Shown: in pieces, positions 15,748 to 24,504 of the stretch
Layout: each line of letters starts with the position of its first letter
Numbering within the stretch: position 1 is the first letter of the stretch
NCBI RefSeq assembly: GCF_028561565.1
Contig: NZ_JAQQTE010000019.1
Coordinates: 82,586-146,585, forward strand
Origin: Gilvibacter sediminis
Lineage (GTDB): Bacteria > Bacteroidota > Bacteroidia > Flavobacteriales > Flavobacteriaceae
Length of the DNA stretch: 64,000 bases
Direction: 5' to 3'
Made by a program: the position numbers and the translations under genes
The notes under the pieces: generated by a model
The model's database searches: none
What the model saw: only the letters and a program-made list of their open reading frames with translations
Told to the model about the DNA's origin: nothing

Positions 15748-16341
15748 TTACAGAAAGGTGTTTAATTCTTTTTCAAGTTCTTCTAAGGTAAACGACTGCT
15801 CAAAAAATTTGCGCTGGTCACCTTTATAGATCACGGTGGCTGGAATTGCTCCAGACCAGCTTTCATCCACTTTTGGAATCCATTCGTTGGCTCCTGTATC
15901 GTCAAGCAATACCACAGGAGATTTCAGTTCATTCTTTTCTATAAATGGAATGACTTGCTTTTCCAACAGCTTGGGAAAGTCAATACTGACCAACAGTACT
16001 TTTACGTTTTGATCGGCATACTTTTCCCTAATTGTTTCAAAATAAGGCAACTCCTTAATACACGGCTTACACCATGTAGCCCAAAAGTTCACTACATAAA
16101 TATTACCGTCGTCTTGGTTGAGTAGCGGCTCAAACTCGTCAAATTTATAAACGGGTACTTTGGTATTCGAGTCATTTACGGCCGCAACCTCCTTTTCTAC
16201 CGGTGTCGCTTCTGCAGGAGCTTGCTCTTGCTTCTGGTCTTTACAGGAGCTTAGTAGAGTTAAAAGGATAAAGCTCGCGCTCAATAAATATTTATGGAAT
16301 GGATTCAAATTTGTGGTTTTAAAGCCATTAAAAATATTCAT
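15748..16341 (-). CDS. TlpA/ResA-like lipid-anchored thiol-disulfide oxidoreductase
   Basis: 197 residues from the ATG at 16341. The hydrophobic lipoprotein signal ends at Cys33 (LLSSC), followed by a polar linker rich in E, A and Q. The thioredoxin domain carries NFWATWCKPCIKELP with Cys91 and Cys94. Such proteins keep periplasmic thiols reduced, for example for cytochrome c assembly. First gene of a two-gene redox operon. Confidence 0.9.
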   Translation of the reverse strand: MNIFNGFKTTNLNPFHKYLLSASFILLTLLSSCKDQKQEQAPAEATPVEKEVAAVNDSNTKVPVYKFDEFEPLLNQDDGNIYVVNFWATWCKPCIKELPYFETIREKYADQNVKVLLVSIDFPKLLEKQVIPFIEKNELKSPVVLLDDTGANEWIPKVDESWSGAIPATVIYKGDQRKFFEQSFTLEELEKELNTFL

Positions 16342-16444
16342 TATCCAAGGCAAGTGAAAATCATTTAACAGTTAGTTCTAAGATTTAACACCTCAGCCTC
16401 CATTAAAATTCTGTTAAAACCCTTTTGAAATGAATTTTTCATAT

Positions 16445-16476
16445 TACATTTGTATATACAATAGTTGTTAAGACAA
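16445..16476 (+). promoter_or_regulatory. Promoter and putative MarR operator
   Basis: The -7 box TACATTTG (16445-16452) runs into the perfect palindrome TTGTATATACAA (16450-16461), followed by the second half-site pair TTGT-TAAG-ACAA (16465-16476) just before the MarR ATG. Autoregulation by the MarR protein is the simplest reading. Confidence 0.6.
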
Positions 16477-16478
16477 TT

Positions 16479-16931
16479 ATGGAGATTGAATCTATTATAA
16501 AAACCACTAAACCGATGCAGTTGCACACCAAAACGGTGATCAACTTAATGTATCGTGCGCGTATCATTGAAGAATCTGTAAATCGTATCCTTAAAGGATA
16601 TGAATTGAGTATTCAACAATACAACGTACTCCGCATATTACGCGGACAAGGTGGTAACCCGGCTAACTTATCCACAGTTACTGAGCGTATGGTAGATCGG
16701 AATTCAAATACCACGCGTCTTATTGATAAACTATTGAAGAAAGACTTGGTCAAAAGACAGGTCTGTGCTACCAACCGCAGAAAGGTGGAGCTCTTTATAA
16801 CGACCGAGGGCTTGGAACTTCTCAAAGTTTTGGACCCTATCGTTGAAGCGAACAATCAGCAGATGCTCAATCAACTAGATTCGGGCGAACTGGAACAATT
16901 GAATACCTATTTAAATAACATACATTCATAA
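16479..16931 (+). CDS. MarR family transcriptional regulator
   Basis: 150 residues with a winged helix-turn-helix: LSIQQYNVLRILRGQ (about 45-59), the recognition region NLSTVTERMVDRNSNTTRLID and the wing LVKRQVCATNRRKVELFIT. Start at 16479; a second Met at codon 13 is possible. It is linked to the following YceI gene (18-bp gap), a pairing often seen in Bacteroidetes, and probably represses this operon through the palindromes in its promoter. Ligand unknown. Confidence 0.9.
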   Translation: MEIESIIKTTKPMQLHTKTVINLMYRARIIEESVNRILKGYELSIQQYNVLRILRGQGGNPANLSTVTERMVDRNSNTTRLIDKLLKKDLVKRQVCATNRRKVELFITTEGLELLKVLDPIVEANNQQMLNQLDSGELEQLNTYLNNIHS

Positions 16932-16949
16932 ATTTTAAAAACAACTCTA

Positions 16950-17519
16950 ATGAGAAATCACGTAAAAACAGCAGCTTTGTTGTTGCTAGCCATCGCCTTT
17001 AGCGCATTCAACACCAATCCTGTTGAGAAGCTAATGGTAAAAGACAGTAGCATTACCTGGGTAGGTAAGAAAGTTACCGGTCAGCACGAAGGTACTATCA
17101 ACCTGGAAAGTGGTTACTTCATGATGGACGGAGAAACCATGGTTGGTGGAGAGTTCGTCATTGATATGACCAGTATTAATGTAACAGACCTTAAAACAGG
17201 AAAAGGAAAAGAAAAGCTAGAAGGACACTTAAAGTCTGACGACTTCTTTGGTGTGGAAGCATTCCCAAAGGCAATGCTTAGTGTGAAGCGCGCTGCCCGT
17301 AACGGAAACACCTATACGGTAACAGCAGACCTAACGATCAAGGGAAAAACAAACCCGATCACTTTTGACATCACTAAGAATGGTGCAGACATGACTGCCA
17401 ATGTAACTATTGACCGCTCTAAGTTTGATGTGCGTTATGGTTCTGGAAGCTTCTTTGACAATCTTGGGGACAAGACCATCTATGATGATTTTGACCTAAC
17501 GGTAAATTTGTCCTTTTAA
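16950..17519 (+). CDS. YceI family periplasmic lipid-binding protein
   Basis: 189 residues with a signal peptide (about 1-20). The lipocalin-like YceI barrel is visible in ITWVGKKVTGQHEGTINLES, GGEFVIDMTSINVTDLK, KLEGHLKSDDFFGVEAFPKA and FDVRYGSGSFF. YceI proteins bind polyprenyl or other isoprenoid lipids in the periplasm. Controlled by the upstream MarR regulator. A second YceI gene occurs at 30182 in the type III PKS operon. Confidence 0.92.
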   Translation: MRNHVKTAALLLLAIAFSAFNTNPVEKLMVKDSSITWVGKKVTGQHEGTINLESGYFMMDGETMVGGEFVIDMTSINVTDLKTGKGKEKLEGHLKSDDFFGVEAFPKAMLSVKRAARNGNTYTVTADLTIKGKTNPITFDITKNGADMTANVTIDRSKFDVRYGSGSFFDNLGDKTIYDDFDLTVNLSF

Positions 17520-17540
17520 TAGGATCCATTCCCACGGAAG

Positions 17541-17572
17541 AATCCCGCTTGTAAAAGGCGGGATTTTTTTAT
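17541..17572 (+). terminator. YceI terminator
   Basis: AATCCCGC (17541-17548) and GCGGGATT (17558-17565) followed by a T run. Confidence 0.88.
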
Positions 17573-17580
17573 GTTATGAG

Positions 17581-17612
17581 TTTGATTTTTTTACCGAGAC
17601 TATTTATCTTTG
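17581..17612 (+). promoter_or_regulatory. trp operon promoter
   Basis: TTTG (17581-17584) and TATCTTTG (17605-17612) with 20 bp between, a full match to the Bacteroidetes -33/-7 arrangement. The transcript should start at about 17616, only a few bases before the leader-peptide ATG. Confidence 0.8.
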
Positions 17613-17619
17613 GAATCAA

Positions 17620-17676
17620 ATGAAGCAAATCAACGTATATACCTGGTGGTGGTCAGCTCTAAGCCCTAGCTCGTGA
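17620..17676 (+). CDS. trpL: trp operon leader peptide
   Basis: An 18-residue frame, MKQINVYTWWWSALSPSS, with three consecutive Trp codons (17644-17652). It stops 34 bp before the attenuator hairpin. Ribosome stalling at the Trp codons when charged tRNA-Trp is scarce would change folding of the leader RNA. Paired segments around it are TCAGCT/AGCTGA (17653-17658, 17677-17682) and AACGTATATAC/GTATACGTT (17632-17642, 17693-17701). The ATG is about 4 nt from the predicted transcription start, so it may be translated leaderless. Confidence 0.88.
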   Translation: MKQINVYTWWWSALSPSS

Positions 17677-17710
17677 AGCTGATCGTCTGATTGTATACGT
17701 TAAAAATACC

Positions 17711-17742
17711 AAAGACTTGTCGCTCACGACAGGTCTTTTTTT
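17711..17742 (+). terminator. trp attenuator terminator
   Basis: AAAGACTTGTCG, loop CTCA, CGACAGGTCTTT (one G-U pair) and a T run that ends at the base before the trpE ATG. Leader-peptide translation presumably decides whether it forms. Confidence 0.88.
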
Positions 17743-19152
17743 ATGGAAGACATGCAAAGATTTAATCTAAAAACACACAGTAGACAGTTGCTGGCAGATA
17801 CCTTGACGCCGGTTTCCATCTATTTACAATTGCGGGATCGGTTCCCCAATAGCCTGCTGCTGGAAAGTAGTGACTACCACGCCAATGACAATAGCTTTAG
17901 CTACATCTGCTGCAATCCTATTGCAAGTATAAAAGTAGCTGATGGCTTTATTTCTTGTGAATTTCCGGACGGATCTACATCTCAACAAGAAATAACGTCA
18001 GAGGTAGATGTTCCTGAGGTCATTGCAGATTTCGCTGCGCGTTTTGAAGTAGATAGTGAGGACTACAAATTCATAAATCATGGCCTTTTTGGATTCATTG
18101 CTTATGATGCTGTACAGTACTTTGAAGACCTCGAAATCAGCAAAAAGGAAGGCGACTTAGAAATTCCGGATATCTATTACGCAGTATATCAGAACATCAT
18201 CGCAATCAATCACTTTAACAATCAGGCGTATTTGTTCGCGCATTGTTATGATTCTGAGGACAATCTGGACACCTTAGAACAACTCATCAGAAGCACCACC
18301 AATAAAAAATACCCTTTTCAAAAAGATGGGGCTGTTACCACGAATTGTACCGATGATGAATTCAAGGCCTTAGTTACCCAATGTAAGAAACACTGCAATC
18401 GTGGCGATGTGTTTCAGATTGTGCCTTCAAAGCGCTATTCGCAACAATTCACTGGGGACGAATTCAATGTATATCGCGCCCTGAGAAGTGTGAACCCTTC
18501 CCCTTACCTGTTCTATTTTGACTACGGAAACTTCAAGATCTTTGGATCTTCTCCGGAGGCGCAACTGGTGGTCAAGGATGGAATGACAGAAATCCACCCT
18601 ATTGCAGGCACCTTTAGACGTACCGGAAACGATGAAAAAGATGCTGCTCTAGCCTTAGAATTGGCTGCAGACGAGAAGGAAAACAGCGAACACGTGATGC
18701 TTGTGGATTTGGCTAGAAACGACTTGAGCCGTCACGGAACAGATATTCAAGTGGCTACCTATAAAGAGGTACAGTTCTTTTCTCATGTGATTCATTTGGT
18801 GAGTAAAGTAATTGGAGTGAAACACCCGGAAACTCCAACCATGCAGATCGTTGCTGACACCTTCCCAGCAGGGACGCTAAGCGGTGCTCCCAAACATATG
18901 GCGATGCAACTTTTGGAAAAATACGAGAACATCAACCGCAGTTTCTATGGTGGCGCCATTGGGTTTATGGATTTTAAAGGAAATTTCAATCACGCGATCA
19001 TCATTCGATCTTTTGTGAGTAAAAATCACCAGCTGCATTATCAAGCCGGTGCAGGAATTGTGACCGACAGTGATCCGGAGAAAGAATTGCAAGAAGTGTA
19101 TAACAAATTAGGAGCGCTCAACAAGGCTTTGGAGCTCGCAGAAAATTTATAA
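17743..19152 (+). CDS. trpE: Anthranilate synthase component I
   Basis: Makes anthranilate from chorismate with ammonia from TrpG; first step of tryptophan synthesis. 469 residues. LLESSD (39-44) is the Trp-binding feedback motif. The C-terminal chorismate-binding domain has RGDVFQIVPSKRYSQ, FGSSPEAQLVV, IAGTFRRTGND, DLARNDLSRHG and AGTLSGAPKHMAM. The ATG sits directly on the attenuator T run; a second Met is codon 4. Starts the trpEGDCFBA operon and ends 1 bp before trpG. Confidence 0.96.
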   Translation: MEDMQRFNLKTHSRQLLADTLTPVSIYLQLRDRFPNSLLLESSDYHANDNSFSYICCNPIASIKVADGFISCEFPDGSTSQQEITSEVDVPEVIADFAARFEVDSEDYKFINHGLFGFIAYDAVQYFEDLEISKKEGDLEIPDIYYAVYQNIIAINHFNNQAYLFAHCYDSEDNLDTLEQLIRSTTNKKYPFQKDGAVTTNCTDDEFKALVTQCKKHCNRGDVFQIVPSKRYSQQFTGDEFNVYRALRSVNPSPYLFYFDYGNFKIFGSSPEAQLVVKDGMTEIHPIAGTFRRTGNDEKDAALALELAADEKENSEHVMLVDLARNDLSRHGTDIQVATYKEVQFFSHVIHLVSKVIGVKHPETPTMQIVADTFPAGTLSGAPKHMAMQLLEKYENINRSFYGGAIGFMDFKGNFNHAIIIRSFVSKNHQLHYQAGAGIVTDSDPEKELQEVYNKLGALNKALELAENL

Positions 19153-19153
19153 G

Positions 19154-19726
19154 ATGAAGATATTAGTGATCGATAATTACGACAGTTTTGTGTACAATCT
19201 GGTACACTATATCCGCGAGTTCGTTGACGACGTTACGGTTTGGAGAAACGATCAGTTCGTCTTAGATGATGTAGAAGCCTTTGACAAAATTGTTTTATCA
19301 CCCGGTCCTGGAATCCCAGAAGAAGCTGGCTTGCTTAAGGCAGTGGTGGAACGCTATGCGCCTACCAAATCTATGCTCGGGGTGTGTCTAGGGCAACAAG
19401 CCATTGGCGAGGTCTTCGGAGGATCGCTGATCAATTTAGATCAAGTATTTCACGGCGTAGGTACGCATGTGGAACGCTTAGTCGATGATGAACCACTATT
19501 TGAAGGCTTGCCTGAGAACTTCCAAGTAGGGCGTTATCACTCTTGGGTGGTAGCTCGGGAAGACTTTCCTGACGCACTAGAGATCACCGCGGTAGACGAA
19601 TCTGGACAGATCATGGCTTTAAGACATAAAGAGTATGATCTACGTGGGGTACAATTCCACCCAGAATCCGTGCTAACTCCGCATGGAAAAAGCATGATCA
19701 AAAATTGGTTAAACCAAAACAACTAA
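19154..19726 (+). CDS. trpG: Anthranilate synthase component II (glutamine amidotransferase)
   Basis: Class I glutamine amidotransferase that supplies ammonia to TrpE. 190 residues. Oxyanion region LSPGPGIPEEAG, nucleophile Cys78 in GVCLGQQAIGE, and His/Glu in VQFHPESVLTPHGKS. Usual length for a stand-alone TrpG. No fusion with trpD. A GATG junction follows trpE with one base between. Confidence 0.95.
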   Translation: MKILVIDNYDSFVYNLVHYIREFVDDVTVWRNDQFVLDDVEAFDKIVLSPGPGIPEEAGLLKAVVERYAPTKSMLGVCLGQQAIGEVFGGSLINLDQVFHGVGTHVERLVDDEPLFEGLPENFQVGRYHSWVVAREDFPDALEITAVDESGQIMALRHKEYDLRGVQFHPESVLTPHGKSMIKNWLNQNN

Positions 19727-19730
19727 GGCT

Positions 19731-20726
19731 ATGAAAGCTGTTTTGAATCGCCTGATCAATCAGGAAATATTAAGTAAAGACGAAGCGCGAGAGATTTTGA
19801 TCAACATCTCCGCAGGACAATATAACGAAGCACAGATCGCCGCCTTTTTAACCGTCTACATGATGCGAAGCATCACCGTAGATGAACTTCAAGGCTTTCG
19901 TGACGCCCTACTGGAACTCTGTATCGCAGTTCCCGTAGAAGATTACAACACCATTGACCTCTGCGGAACGGGTGGAGACGGGAAGAACACCTTTAATATC
20001 TCCACTTTGGCATCCTTTGTCACAGCGGCTTCCGGAGTTCAAGTGACCAAGCACGGGAACTACGGGGTATCTTCAGTAAGCGGCAGCAGCAACGTCATGG
20101 AACATATGGGCGTTAAATTCACCAATGACACGGATGTTTTGAAGCGCTGTTTGGACGAGGCTAATATTTGTGTTTTACACGCACCCCTGTTTCACCCGGC
20201 CATGAAAAATGTGGGAGGAATTAGACGCGCCTTAGGAGTAAAGACCTTCTTTAATATGCTCGGGCCTATGGTGAATCCGGCTTTCCCTAAAAACCAATTG
20301 GTGGGTGTTTTCAATTTAGAATTAGCCCGCGTTTACGGCTATTTGTATCAGCAATCTGGAAAGAACTATACCATACTTCACGCCTTAGATGGTTATGATG
20401 AGATCTCTTTAACAGGACCTACGCGAGTGATCAGCAATCGTTTTGAGCAACAGCTTAACCCAACAGATTTTGGAGTTTCTAGTATTGCTGCGGAGGATAT
20501 CTTCGGAGGAGATACGGTGGAGGAAGCTGCTCAGATCTTCAAAACAGTACTTTCCGGAAAAGGAACCGACCCACAGAATCACGTGGTGGCGGCCAATGCC
20601 GGAATGGCGATTGCCACGGTAACCGCATGTACACCTCAGCAAGGTTTTGAGAAAGCGCTGGAAACCTTGAAAAGTGGAAAAGCAGAACATCATTTAAATC
20701 AATTGGTAGCCCTAACCAACGCATAA
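19731..20726 (+). CDS. trpD: Anthranilate phosphoribosyltransferase
   Basis: Transfers the phosphoribosyl group of PRPP to anthranilate. 331 residues, normal length. The glycine-rich CGTGGDGKNTFNIST, KHGNYGVSSVSGSSNVMEHMG, and NVGGIRRALGVKTFFNMLGP motifs are complete. Separated from trpG by 4 bp. Confidence 0.96.
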   Translation: MKAVLNRLINQEILSKDEAREILINISAGQYNEAQIAAFLTVYMMRSITVDELQGFRDALLELCIAVPVEDYNTIDLCGTGGDGKNTFNISTLASFVTAASGVQVTKHGNYGVSSVSGSSNVMEHMGVKFTNDTDVLKRCLDEANICVLHAPLFHPAMKNVGGIRRALGVKTFFNMLGPMVNPAFPKNQLVGVFNLELARVYGYLYQQSGKNYTILHALDGYDEISLTGPTRVISNRFEQQLNPTDFGVSSIAAEDIFGGDTVEEAAQIFKTVLSGKGTDPQNHVVAANAGMAIATVTACTPQQGFEKALETLKSGKAEHHLNQLVALTNA

Positions 20727-20727
20727 T

Positions 20728-21528
20728 ATGGACATTTTAGAACGTATTGTAAAACAACAACAGCAGGATCTTATCCGCAGAAAACAGAGTTTTCATGAAA
20801 GTTATTGGGAAGCAGCTCCATTGTTTAACAGACCTTGTATTTCGATAAAACAAGCTCTTGAAAGTAGTGATACCGGTATTATTGCCGAGTTTAAAAGACG
20901 CTCACCCAGCAAGCCTTCTATAAACTTTAAAGCGCAGGTATGTGATGTGGCTTCGGGTTATCAAACTGCTGGAATTAGCGGAATGTCAGTATTGACCAAC
21001 GGGCCTTTCTTTGGTGGTTCTTTGGAAGATCTGAGTCAAGCACGCGCGGCTACCGCCCTGCCTCTATTACGCAAGGAATTTGTGATTGATCCGTATCAGA
21101 TCACAGAAGCCAAAGCCCACGGCGCTGATGTGATTTTACTCATCGCGGCTTGTTTGCCAGCAGACCGATTGCAAATGTTGGCTAAAAAGACCAAATCCTT
21201 AGGAATGGAAGTGCTTTTGGAGGTACATAACGAACAAGAACTGCAGGAAAATTTAATTCCTGAGGTAGATTTGATCGGAGTAAATAATCGCAATCTCAAA
21301 ACCTTTACCGTGGATGTGCAAACTAGTTTGGATTTGCTAAAACAGATCCCTGCAAACTATTACCCCATCTCTGAAAGCGGACTCAGCGATCCACAAACGG
21401 TAGCTATGCTTCGCGGAGCAGGTTTTAAAGGATTTCTGATGGGCGAACACTTTATGCGCGCTGACAACCCAGGTGCGGCAGCGGCAGATTTTGTAAACGC
21501 TTTAAAAGATGCCAACGATGAAAATTAA
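20728..21528 (+). CDS. trpC: Indole-3-glycerol phosphate synthase
   Basis: Ring closure of carboxyphenylamino-deoxyribulose phosphate to indole-glycerol phosphate. 266 residues. IIAEFKRRSPSKPSI, PLLRKEFVIDPYQITEAKAHGADVILLI in part, and IGVNNRNLKTF with ISESGLS give the TIM-barrel phosphate and catalytic sites. Its last codons overlap the trpF start. Confidence 0.96.
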   Translation: MDILERIVKQQQQDLIRRKQSFHESYWEAAPLFNRPCISIKQALESSDTGIIAEFKRRSPSKPSINFKAQVCDVASGYQTAGISGMSVLTNGPFFGGSLEDLSQARAATALPLLRKEFVIDPYQITEAKAHGADVILLIAACLPADRLQMLAKKTKSLGMEVLLEVHNEQELQENLIPEVDLIGVNNRNLKTFTVDVQTSLDLLKQIPANYYPISESGLSDPQTVAMLRGAGFKGFLMGEHFMRADNPGAAAADFVNALKDANDEN

Positions 21529-22138
21529 AGTGTGCGGCATGCGCGAGGCGGAGAATATTCAGGCCCTTACGGAATTAAAGCCCGATTATATTGGTTTTAT
21601 CTTTTACGAGAAATCCCCCCGATTTATGAACGCGGAGCCCGTTGCAGTTCCTGAAGGCATTAAAAAAGTTGGTGTTTTTGTGGATGCACCCAAGGGATAT
21701 GTACTGCAACAAATTGAAGCTCATGACTTCGATGTCATCCAACTTCACGGTAAGGAAGATCAGCAATACATAAGTCTATTGCGCGAGTTGGTCCATACCG
21801 ATATTGACTTTTGGAAAGTTTTCTCGGTTGGAGAAAAATTCGATTTCAAAAAGTTAAAACCCTTTGAAGATCTTGTGGATGCCTTTTTGTTTGACACCCG
21901 AGGTGAAGCTCCTGGCGGAAACGGAAAGACCTTTGATTGGAAATTATTAAATGCCTACAGAAGTGAGCTCCCCATTGTGATCAGTGGCGGAATTGGCTTG
22001 GAAGAGCTACCAGCGGTCAAAGAACTGCTCAACACTTCGTTACCCATTATGGCCATTGATGTGAACAGCAAGTTCGAATCGGCCCCGGGATTAAAAAAAA
22101 TTGATGAATTAAAGACCTTGATGAATTATGAACTATAA
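21518..22138 (+). CDS. trpF: Phosphoribosylanthranilate isomerase
   Basis: Isomerises phosphoribosylanthranilate. 206 residues from the ATG at 21518, giving MKIKVCGMREAENI with the expected catalytic Cys next to the N-terminus. YIGFIFYEKSPRF, VFVDAP, DAFLFDTRGEAPGGNGKTFDW and the Asp-containing end are as expected. The ATG three codons earlier is less likely. It overlaps trpC by 11 bp and trpB by 11 bp, so translation is probably coupled. Confidence 0.95.
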   Translation: MKIKVCGMREAENIQALTELKPDYIGFIFYEKSPRFMNAEPVAVPEGIKKVGVFVDAPKGYVLQQIEAHDFDVIQLHGKEDQQYISLLRELVHTDIDFWKVFSVGEKFDFKKLKPFEDLVDAFLFDTRGEAPGGNGKTFDWKLLNAYRSELPIVISGGIGLEELPAVKELLNTSLPIMAIDVNSKFESAPGLKKIDELKTLMNYEL

Positions 22139-23309
22139 TGTAGATGTACACGGTTATTACGGAGATTTTGGCGGTGCCTTTATCCCAGAGATGCTTTACC
22201 CCAATGTAGAGGAATTGCGTCAGAATTATATTCAAATTGCTTCGGACCCTTCATTTCAAGAGGAGTTCCACGCCTTACTCAAAGACTATGTGGGCAGACC
22301 TACTCCACTCTATTTTGCTAAAAGATTTTCAGAGCATTACGGCTGCAAAGTCTATTTAAAACGCGAAGACCTTTGCCATACCGGAGCGCATAAAGTAAAT
22401 AACACCATAGGCCAGATCTTGATGGCCCAGCGTTTGGGTAAAAAACGCATCATTGCAGAAACTGGTGCTGGGCAGCATGGAGTAGCTACCGCGACGGTTT
22501 GTGCGCTTATGGGTATGGAATGTATTGTTTATATGGGAGCTGTAGACATCAAACGTCAAGCTCCGAATGTAGCGCGCATGAAGATGTTGGGCGCTAAAGT
22601 AGTTCCTGCGGAATCAGGTTCTAAAACGCTTAAAGATGCGACCAATGAAGCAATCAGAGATTGGATCAACAATCCGGTAGACACGCATTACATCATTGGT
22701 AGTGTGGTAGGACCACACCCCTATCCCGATATGGTGGCCCGCTTCCAAGCCGTCATCTCTCAGGAGATCAAATGGCAGTTGGAAGAAAAGGAAGGTCGTG
22801 AAAACCCTGATTATGTGGTTGCTTGTGTGGGTGGCGGATCTAACGCGGCTGGGGCTTATTACGAATATCTCAATACGCCAGAAGTTGGCTTGATCGCTGT
22901 TGAAGCAGCTGGTAAAGGCGTCAACACGGGAGAAAGTGCTGCTACCTCTCAGCTAGGCAAATCAGGCATCATCCACGGCAGTAAAACTTTGCTCATGCAA
23001 ACCGAAGACGGTCAGATTACCGAACCTTATTCCATCTCTGCTGGCTTGGACTATCCTGGAATTGGCCCAATGCACGCACATCTTTATGCAAGTGGCCGTG
23101 CTGAATTTATTTCCATCACCGACAAAGCCGCTATGGAAGCAGGATTGCTTTTAAGTCAATTGGAAGGCATCATTCCAGCCATTGAAACCTCGCACGCCTT
23201 TGCCATTTTTGAAGAGCGCAAGTTCAAGGCAGATGACGTTGTGGTTATGAATCTGTCGGGTCGAGGAGACAAGGACCTAAACACTTATATCGAATACTTT
23301 AAACTCTAA
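22128..23309 (+). CDS. trpB: Tryptophan synthase beta chain
   Basis: PLP enzyme that joins indole and serine. 393 residues. The PLP lysine is in HTGAHKVNNTIGQ; GAGQHGVATATVCAL, CVGGGSNAAGAYYEY, and GLDYPGIGPMHAHL are intact family motifs. Starts within the trpF end. Confidence 0.97.
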   Translation: MNYNVDVHGYYGDFGGAFIPEMLYPNVEELRQNYIQIASDPSFQEEFHALLKDYVGRPTPLYFAKRFSEHYGCKVYLKREDLCHTGAHKVNNTIGQILMAQRLGKKRIIAETGAGQHGVATATVCALMGMECIVYMGAVDIKRQAPNVARMKMLGAKVVPAESGSKTLKDATNEAIRDWINNPVDTHYIIGSVVGPHPYPDMVARFQAVISQEIKWQLEEKEGRENPDYVVACVGGGSNAAGAYYEYLNTPEVGLIAVEAAGKGVNTGESAATSQLGKSGIIHGSKTLLMQTEDGQITEPYSISAGLDYPGIGPMHAHLYASGRAEFISITDKAAMEAGLLLSQLEGIIPAIETSHAFAIFEERKFKADDVVVMNLSGRGDKDLNTYIEYFKL

Positions 23310-23318
23310 GCCCTAGTT

Positions 23319-24086
23319 ATGAATCGAATTCAACAGGCCTTACAACAAGACAAAAAATTACTGTCCATCTATTTCACAGCTGGGTTTCCTAAGTTGGACG
23401 ATACCGTTACGGTAATTCAAGAGTTGGAAAAATCCGGAGCCGATATGATCGAGATCGGTTTGCCTTTTAGCGATCCTTTAGCCGATGGACCTACCATACA
23501 AGAAAGTTCTACGGATGCGTTAAAAAATGGAATCACCACAGCTCGCCTATTTGAACAATTAGAAGGAATACGTAAAACCGTTTCCATCCCCCTGATCATG
23601 ATGGGGTACTTCAATCCGATGATGCAATACGGCATGGAAGATTTTTGCAAGCGCTGCAGCGAATTGGGCATTGACGGTTTAATCATTCCAGATCTACCCC
23701 TGCGCGAGTTTGAATTGGAATACCAAGCCATCTTTGAAAAGTACGGATTAGACATGGTCTTCTTGATCACTCCACAAACCTCAGAAGCGCGCATCAGAGA
23801 GATCGATGCGGCCTCTAACAGCTTTATCTATATGGTGAGTACGGCAAGTACCACGGGTGCACAAAGTGGCTTTGGGAGCGAAACCACCGCTTACTTTGAC
23901 CGCATTGCGAGTATGGATCTCAAGAGTGAATGCATTGTTGGTTTTGGGATCAGCAGCGAGGAGACCTTTAAGGCCGCGACCCATAAAGCCAAAGGAGCCA
24001 TTATTGGATCGGCCTTTATAAAAATGCTTCGTAAAAAAGGAACTGCTGGCATTGGAGCCTTTATGAAAGGGATTCGCCCCGATTAG
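23319..24086 (+). CDS. trpA: Tryptophan synthase alpha chain
   Basis: Cleaves indole-glycerol phosphate. 255 residues. The catalytic Glu is in DMIEIGLPFSDPLADGP, the Asp in LIIPDLPLREFE, and the phosphate loop is near VGFGISSEETF. Last gene of the operon; its final 26 bp overlap the convergent membrane-protein gene, and no terminator is visible between them. Confidence 0.96.
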   Translation: MNRIQQALQQDKKLLSIYFTAGFPKLDDTVTVIQELEKSGADMIEIGLPFSDPLADGPTIQESSTDALKNGITTARLFEQLEGIRKTVSIPLIMMGYFNPMMQYGMEDFCKRCSELGIDGLIIPDLPLREFELEYQAIFEKYGLDMVFLITPQTSEARIREIDAASNSFIYMVSTASTTGAQSGFGSETTAYFDRIASMDLKSECIVGFGISSEETFKAATHKAKGAIIGSAFIKMLRKKGTAGIGAFMKGIRPD

Positions 24087-24504
24087 GCCAGATGAGTCTG
24101 TAGATCTTACTGACGACCCAATTCCCCAACGGGAAATAAAGGGCAAAAAAGAGCGCCATGGCCAAGGCAAAGTTTCGTTCACCAAAGAACTGATCCAGTA
24201 TATTGTTGGGAAAAGCTATGGAGGTTTCTAGCGCATAGCCGCCAAATTCTAAAAGCCCCATGGCTATGAGTCCGTAGGCGTATTGCATGTGAAAAGGTAA
24301 ACCTCTTAGCAAGAGCGAGATCGGGATCATATAAAGTAAGTACACGGTGATGACCTGCCACCAATAGGTGAAGGTGGCAATTTGCACGGTGGCACCAAAC
24401 CAGTCCATACCCATTCCCCAAGCAAAATAGAGCAATACGTAGATCAAAATTAGGCGTCTATCTACCTTAAGTTTTTCCTGGGCATAGGCGATAAATGCAT
24501 TCAT
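24061..24504 (-). CDS. Four-span membrane protein, unknown
   Basis: 147 residues with about four hydrophobic helices (about 18-36, 43-62, 75-92, 110-132) and a basic, Trp-containing C-terminus. No family recognised. Its ATG overlaps the stop of the phosphopantetheinyl transferase (ATGA), so it closes the type III PKS operon and may act on or move the lipid product. Convergent overlap of 26 bp with trpA. Confidence 0.75.
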   Translation of the reverse strand: MNAFIAYAQEKLKVDRRLILIYVLLYFAWGMGMDWFGATVQIATFTYWWQVITVYLLYMIPISLLLRGLPFHMQYAYGLIAMGLLEFGGYALETSIAFPNNILDQFFGERNFALAMALFFALYFPLGNWVVSKIYRLIWPNRGESLS

